This document shows, in pieces, positions 16,203-20,511 of a DNA stretch of 20,511 bases. Within the stretch, counting starts at the first letter, position 1. Each line of letters opens with the position of its first letter. Source of the DNA: an uncultured Oscillospiraceae bacterium (GTDB taxonomy: Bacteria; Bacillota; Clostridia; Oscillospirales; Oscillospiraceae); the NCBI GenBank assembly GCA_934623545.1, contig CAKTVN010000005.1, positions 1-20,511 of the forward strand, written 5' to 3'. Position numbers and translations under genes: made by a program. The notes beneath the pieces were generated by a model. The model worked only from the letters and a program-made list of their open reading frames with translations. It did no database searches and was not told the origin of the DNA.

Positions 16203-19200
16203 ATGATGAAACGGAGCATACGCAGGTTTGCGCTGCTGCTGGTGACGCTGGTGCTTTGCACGGTCGTCGCGGCGGCAGCCGGAGACGGGACGGCGGTCAG
16301 CACCCTGAAGCTGACCGCGCCGGAGGGCGTGACGCTGCGGCTGCTTGACGCGACCGGGGCGGAAATGACGCTCAGCGCACAGAGCGGAAATGTATACACC
16401 TACCGCAATCTGACCCCCGGCGCGCAGTATACCTATATTGCGACCAGGGATACGTATTATCATTCGTCCGAGACGCTGACCGCGCCGGACAGCGGCAGTA
16501 AGAACTGGACCGTGACTGCGCCGAAGGCGGCGGACGAGGGCTGGCTCACGGAGCTTGCGCTCGGACCGGACGGCACCGCAAAGGGCGCGTATACGCTGGA
16601 CACGGTATTTTCCGGCGCGGTGCATTCCTATGCCGCCGTGGTCCCGGATACGCCGAACTCCGTCCGCATCTGGGTGAACGGAGACACCGCGGCGACGACC
16701 TTTTCCGTACACTACCGCCAGCTCTCTCTTGCCCCGCTCTATGATGACAAGCCACTGGACCTGACGCTGGACAAGGACGAGCTTGGACGCGGAAAAAATC
16801 TGCCCCTGCTGCTGATGAACCGCAGCGGGCGCGGCAACACCCTGACGGTCCGGTGCAGCCGGACGGTGAAGTCCGTGACCTATTCTCAGGACTATGTGAT
16901 CACCCTGACGCGGCGGCTTTCGCTCGAAGCTCTGAAGATCGAGCTGGACGGCGAGACGCAGCCCCTGACGCAGACGCAGACCGGCACGGCTGGCTTTGCG
17001 GCGACGGTATCGGACTATACGCTGAACGTTCCGGCATCGGCGTCGGAGCTGACGGTCTATCCGAAGTGCTATGACGCAAAGGGCTGCTACCGCGACGGGG
17101 GCAAGAACGGCTACCATGTCTGGTATGGCGAGCAGGAGCTGACCTCCGACGAAGGTGTGAAGGTCTTGCTGGAGAATGCGCAGACGAAGATCGAGCTGCG
17201 CGTGACGTGCGACTATGCAGAAGGCGCGGAGCGCGTCTACTGCGTCACGGTTCAAAAGTCTGCGCAGCTCGTGCTTCAGCCGCAGCTGAAGCCGGAGAAC
17301 GCGCTGCTGTTCGTGACGGACGCGCGCTCCGGCAATCGGGTCCTTCCGGATGCTGCGGGCGGCTATACGCTGACCGCAGGCGTTCCCTACGCCTATACGC
17401 TCACAGCGCCCGGCTATGTGGGCGCAAGCGGGACGATCGTCTCGGACTATGACGAGCAGGGCGCGCTGACGCTCCGCGCGGGCGATGCTTCCACGCCGGT
17501 CACGGACGGAACGGCGACGGTAATGCTTGATCTGACACAGGCGCCGGCGTCAGCGCGGACGGCGGTCTCTGCGCATTGGGCGGATTTCCGCGGCACGAGC
17601 TATGACGCGCAGGGCAATAAAACCGACGCCGGAAACAACAGCGTGCGCACGGAAAAGCTGCCGGTCAAGGCAGAGGACAGCACGCTCTATTGGGCGACAA
17701 AGGTCGGCGAGGGCTATTCCGGCGGCGCGGCGGGCTGCCCCATTCTGGTCGACGGCGATCTGGTCGTCTACGCGGGCACGAGCCTGCACCGGGTCGACGC
17801 GGTCACAGGCAAGATCAAGGCGACGGGCACGATGGAGCGCGGCTCCGCGCACGCGACGGTCCCGCCCACCTACGCAGACGGCATGATCCTCATCCCGCTT
17901 TCGGAGGGCACCGTTCAGGCGTTCGACGCGCAGACGCTGGAGTCGCTTTGGATCTATCACGACCCGCTGAAGGGTCAGCCGGTCTGCCCGATCGCGGTCT
18001 GCGGGGACTATCTCTATGTCGGCTTCTGGAACAGCGAAACGGCAGACGCGCATTTCGTCTGCCTGACGCTGACCGACGAGGACCCGGAGAAAACGAATGA
18101 GGAAAAGACCGCCTCCTGGTACCGGACGCAGCCGGGCGGCTTCTACTGGGCGGGCGCGTATGCCTGCGAGGACTATGTGCTGGTCGGGACGGACAACGGA
18201 GCGGGTGAAAAGGAACAGACTGCGTGCGGAAATCTCCTGATGCTGGACGCACACACCGGCGCGCAGCTGGACATCTGGACAGGAATTCGCGGCGACGTGC
18301 GCAGCACGGTCTGCTATGACAGCGGCAGCGATGCCTTCTATTTCACAACCAAGGGCGGCTTGTTCTGCAGCGTGCAGACAGAGAAAACCGCAGATGGCTG
18401 GCACTTGAAGGAGAGCAGCAAGTGGACGGTCGAGCTGACAAACGGCACCTCGACGACTGCGATGAGCACCTCGACGCCGGTGGTATACAACGGACGCGCC
18501 TATGTCGGTGTCTGCGGCTCAAGTCAGTTTATGACATTCTCCGGGCACAACCTGTCTGTGATCGATCTGACGACGCACTCGATCGCATACAAGGTCGCAA
18601 CGCGCGGCTATACGCAGACCTCCGGCGTGCTGACGACGGCGTATGAAAAAGAGACCGGCAAGGTCTATGTCTATTTCTTTGACAACTACAGCCCCGGCGT
18701 GCTCCGCGTTCTGGAGGACGCGCCCGGGCAGACGCAGCCCTCTTATCTGACGGTGGAGAACGGAAAAAACACGCCGTACATCCTCTTTACACCGAGCCGC
18801 GGGCACGCGCAGTACGCGCTCTGCTCGCCGGTCATAGATGAAAACGGCGTGATCTACTTCAAAAACGACAGCGGCTATCTGATGGCGTTCGGTCCGTCGG
18901 TGAAGCTGGAGCTCACACAGCAGCCGAAAAAGACAGAATATGCCGCGGGCGAGAAATTTGACGCGAAGGGCATGAAGGCGGAGCTGGTCTATGCGAACGG
19001 CAGCCGCCGCGATGTGACGGACTATGTGCAGTATTCGACGGACGCGCTCACCGCGCAGGATGCGGAGTTCACCGTGCGCTTCCCCTACGTGCTCTATCAC
19101 GATCAGCAGGTCGACGGCGTCTGGACAACGAACGTGGACACGACAGTCCCCACGGCGACTCTGAAGCTCACCATCACAGGCGACGCGCCGACAGTCCTGT

Positions 19201-19415
19201 ACGGCGATGTGAACGGAGATGGGAAGATCGATGTGACGGACGTGACGATGCTTCAGCGGCGGATCGCGCAGCTTCTGACGGCGGAGGAGCAGGCAAAGTT
19301 CCAGATACAGAATGCCGATGTGAGCGGCGACGGAAAGATCGATGTGACGGATGTGACGCTGCTTCAGCAGCGCATCGCACAGCTCATCAGCCGCTTCCCG
19401 GCTGAAGGCGAATGA
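16203..19415 (+). CDS. Secreted beta-propeller dockerin protein
   Basis: 1070 residues. GGAGGAG lies 5 bases before ATG 16203; ATG 16206 is an equal alternative. A signal peptide (to about residue 26) is followed by small beta domains, including two cadherin-like or Ig-like regions (about 110-175 and 239-350). Next comes a PQQ/quinoprotein-type beta-propeller (about 490-898) with repeated blade signatures such as GDLVVYAGTSLHRVDAVTGK, GTVQAFDAQTLESLW, GNLLMLDAHTG and NGVIYFKNDSGYLMAFG. A bacterial Ig-like domain (about 900-990) precedes a type I dockerin (999-1068) nearly identical to that of the first gene of the run. It should be exported and attached to the cohesin scaffoldin. Enzymatic PQQ use is not supported, since no dehydrogenase context is seen. 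A ligand-binding propeller is more likely given the riboswitch. Confidence 0.85.
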   Translation: MMKRSIRRFALLLVTLVLCTVVAAAAGDGTAVSTLKLTAPEGVTLRLLDATGAEMTLSAQSGNVYTYRNLTPGAQYTYIATRDTYYHSSETLTAPDSGSKNWTVTAPKAADEGWLTELALGPDGTAKGAYTLDTVFSGAVHSYAAVVPDTPNSVRIWVNGDTAATTFSVHYRQLSLAPLYDDKPLDLTLDKDELGRGKNLPLLLMNRSGRGNTLTVRCSRTVKSVTYSQDYVITLTRRLSLEALKIELDGETQPLTQTQTGTAGFAATVSDYTLNVPASASELTVYPKCYDAKGCYRDGGKNGYHVWYGEQELTSDEGVKVLLENAQTKIELRVTCDYAEGAERVYCVTVQKSAQLVLQPQLKPENALLFVTDARSGNRVLPDAAGGYTLTAGVPYAYTLTAPGYVGASGTIVSDYDEQGALTLRAGDASTPVTDGTATVMLDLTQAPASARTAVSAHWADFRGTSYDAQGNKTDAGNNSVRTEKLPVKAEDSTLYWATKVGEGYSGGAAGCPILVDGDLVVYAGTSLHRVDAVTGKIKATGTMERGSAHATVPPTYADGMILIPLSEGTVQAFDAQTLESLWIYHDPLKGQPVCPIAVCGDYLYVGFWNSETADAHFVCLTLTDEDPEKTNEEKTASWYRTQPGGFYWAGAYACEDYVLVGTDNGAGEKEQTACGNLLMLDAHTGAQLDIWTGIRGDVRSTVCYDSGSDAFYFTTKGGLFCSVQTEKTADGWHLKESSKWTVELTNGTSTTAMSTSTPVVYNGRAYVGVCGSSQFMTFSGHNLSVIDLTTHSIAYKVATRGYTQTSGVLTTAYEKETGKVYVYFFDNYSPGVLRVLEDAPGQTQPSYLTVENGKNTPYILFTPSRGHAQYALCSPVIDENGVIYFKNDSGYLMAFGPSVKLELTQQPKKTEYAAGEKFDAKGMKAELVYANGSRRDVTDYVQYSTDALTAQDAEFTVRFPYVLYHDQQVDGVWTTNVDTTVPTATLKLTITGDAPTVLYGDVNGDGKIDVTDVTMLQRRIAQLLTAEEQAKFQIQNADVSGDGKIDVTDVTLLQQRIAQLISRFPAEGE

Positions 19416-19426
19416 TGCGGACAGAC

Positions 19427-19432
19427 GGGAGA
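19427..19432 (+). promoter_or_regulatory. Ribosome binding site favouring the start at 19439
   Basis: GGGAGA with 6-base spacing to ATG 19439. The frame is also open from ATG 19412, which overlaps the previous stop, but that start has no clear ribosome binding site and adds nine charged residues to the lipoprotein signal. Confidence 0.55.
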
Positions 19433-19438
19433 ATGCGC

Positions 19439-20410
19439 ATGAGCGGAAAAATTCGATGCCTTGCGGCGCTGCTGACGCTCGCGCTGCTGCTCAGCGGCTG
19501 CGCGGCGGCGGAAAAGCCGGGCGCGCCGCAGACGGCGCTGGAAAAAACGGCGGCATATCTGCAAAAGAGCGTGCCGGAGCCCGCGCCCGGCTCCGTCGGC
19601 GGCGAATGGCGCGTTCTCGGGCTCGCGCGAAGCGGGCTTGAGGTCCCGGAGGCATATTTTACGGGCTATTATGACCGCCTCTGCGCGCGGCTTGACGAGC
19701 AGCAGGGCGTTCTGGACACGCGCCGGAGCACGGAATACAGCCGGACGATCCTCGCGCTGACGGCGCTGGGGCATGACCCGGCAGATGCGGCAGACTATGA
19801 TCTGACCGCGCCGCTCGGCGATTTCGCATGGGTGTCCGGACAGGGCGTCAACGGCGTGATCTGGGCGCTGATCGCGCTCGACAGCGGCAATTATACGGTC
19901 GCGGACAGCGAGACCGGCGCGCCGGATGTGCGCGAGCGGTATTTACAGGCGCTTCTGGACGCGCAGAACGAGGATGGCTCCTGGGGGCTGATGCCCGGGA
20001 CGGCGGACGCGGACCTGACGGCGATGGCGCTTCAGGCGCTGGCGGCGCATCTTGCGCAGCCGGAGGCGCAGGCGGCGGCAGACCGCGGCATCGCGGCGCT
20101 GGCGCAGCAGCAGGAAGCGGACGGCGGCTTTCTCGCGTGGGGCGAGGGGAGCAGCGAGTCGGTCGCGCAGGCGATCGTCGCGCTGAGCGCACTCGGAATT
20201 TCCATGGACGACGCGCGCTTTATCAAGAACAGTGCAACGCTTTCCGATGTGCTGATGCGCTTTGCGCTGGAGGACGGGAGCTTTTCCCACACACAGGGCG
20301 GCGAGAGCGACCAGATGGCGACCGAGCAGGCGTTTTACGCGCTGACCGCGCTGGCGCGCGCGGAGGACGGAAAAACGGCGCTGTATGACATGACGGATGT
20401 GGTGAAATGA
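19439..20410 (+). CDS. Lipoprotein with an alpha/alpha-toroid (prenyltransferase/squalene-oxidase repeat) domain
   Basis: 323 residues from the preferred start. A lipoprotein signal ends in the lipobox LLSGC (Cys21). The mature part is an all-helical toroid of the terpenoid cyclase/transcobalamin fold: repeated helix pairs contain GGEWRVLGLARSGL near residue 50, QNEDGSWGL near 176, QQEADGGFLAW near 223 and ALEDGSFSH near 276, the QW-like turns of this fold. It lacks the DxDD catalytic motif of cyclases. An extracellular lipoprotein toroid is the layout of the N-terminal domain of intrinsic factor and transcobalamin. The next gene overlaps by ATGA and begins like a DUF4430 lipoprotein, so the pair would be a two-gene counterpart of those carriers. 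Fold call is strong; B12 binding is inferred. Confidence 0.85.
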   Translation: MSGKIRCLAALLTLALLLSGCAAAEKPGAPQTALEKTAAYLQKSVPEPAPGSVGGEWRVLGLARSGLEVPEAYFTGYYDRLCARLDEQQGVLDTRRSTEYSRTILALTALGHDPADAADYDLTAPLGDFAWVSGQGVNGVIWALIALDSGNYTVADSETGAPDVRERYLQALLDAQNEDGSWGLMPGTADADLTAMALQALAAHLAQPEAQAAADRGIAALAQQQEADGGFLAWGEGSSESVAQAIVALSALGISMDDARFIKNSATLSDVLMRFALEDGSFSHTQGGESDQMATEQAFYALTALARAEDGKTALYDMTDVVK

Positions 20411-20511
20411 AAAAAATCTGCAAATGCGCGGCGGTGCTGCTGGCGCTGATCTGTCTGGCGGGCTGCGCCGCGCCGGCGGCAGCCGGCGAAAAGAACTGTA
20501 CGGTCTCCATC
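20407..20511 (+). CDS. Lipoprotein, 5' part only, probably DUF4430
   Basis: Cut by the window edge after 35 codons. The start overlaps the stop of the toroid lipoprotein gene (ATGA), so the two are translationally coupled. The signal sequence ends in the lipobox CLAGC, followed by an Ala/Pro-rich stretch and GEKNCTVSI. Bacterial DUF4430 lipoproteins commonly begin their mature domain with a C-T-V/I-S-I strand, so that domain is expected. With only a few mature residues visible this is a prediction; the lipoprotein call itself is firm. Confidence 0.7.
   Translation, partial: MKKICKCAAVLLALICLAGCAAPAAAGEKNCTVSI

Noticed and set aside
17680..18897. A PQQ-dependent dehydrogenase
   Set aside because: Only propeller blade motifs are visible. 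There is no cytochrome or PQQ-synthesis context, and the protein ends in a dockerin.
19439..20410. A terpene cyclase or squalene-hopene cyclase enzyme
   Set aside because: It is a short exported lipoprotein without the DxDD catalytic motif. Only the toroid fold and QW-like turns are shared.

Overview
The window looks like a chromosomal segment of a GC-rich Bacillota species, most likely an Oscillospiraceae/Ruminococcaceae-type gut Clostridium. The support is strong AGGAGG-type ribosome binding sites, SLH surface anchors, cohesin and dockerin modules, lipobox lipoproteins, a cobalamin riboswitch and GC-rich codon use. No tRNA, rRNA, CRISPR array, transposase or phage gene is visible.

Layout. 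Positions 1-226 are a non-coding array of back-to-back hairpins. A minus-strand glycerate 2-kinase gene follows (248-1480). A divergent 537-bp intergenic region then holds a sigma-A-type promoter (1602-1630), a cobalamin-riboswitch aptamer (about 1690-1885) and a strong intrinsic terminator (1958-1998) just before the first plus-strand gene. From 2018 to the window end, nine genes run on the plus strand with short spacings or ATGA overlaps. The only sizeable break is a structured 193-bp spacer at 7826-8018. In order they are: a dockerin protein with a transcobalamin-C-terminal-like (DUF4430-like) region; a scaffoldin with one cohesin, many beta repeats and three SLH domains; a membrane-anchored 1249-residue protein with four Ig-like repeats, a DUF4430 domain and a CxxC-rich end; a MoxR-type AAA+ ATPase; a DUF58 protein; a polytopic transglutaminase-like protein; a beta-propeller dockerin protein; an alpha/alpha-toroid lipoprotein; and the start of another lipoprotein that probably carries DUF4430.

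How the genes may work together. Animal intrinsic factor and transcobalamin consist of an alpha6/alpha6 toroid followed by a DUF4430-type beta domain. Here the toroid is one lipoprotein and the next gene begins like a DUF4430 lipoprotein, with further DUF4430-type regions in two other genes of the run. With a B12 riboswitch in front, the simplest reading is a surface system for capturing cobalamin or other corrinoids. Its unusual feature is the architecture: two dockerin proteins and an SLH-anchored cohesin protein suggest that the capture proteins are assembled on a cellulosome-like scaffold. The MoxR/DUF58/transglutaminase-like trio may help assemble or mature the complex, but its transglutaminase domain appears to lack the catalytic cysteine. 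The module calls, riboswitch and gene order are read from the sequence. The corrinoid-binding role and the assembled complex are inference. The window ends inside the cluster, so a transporter, if present, lies downstream.
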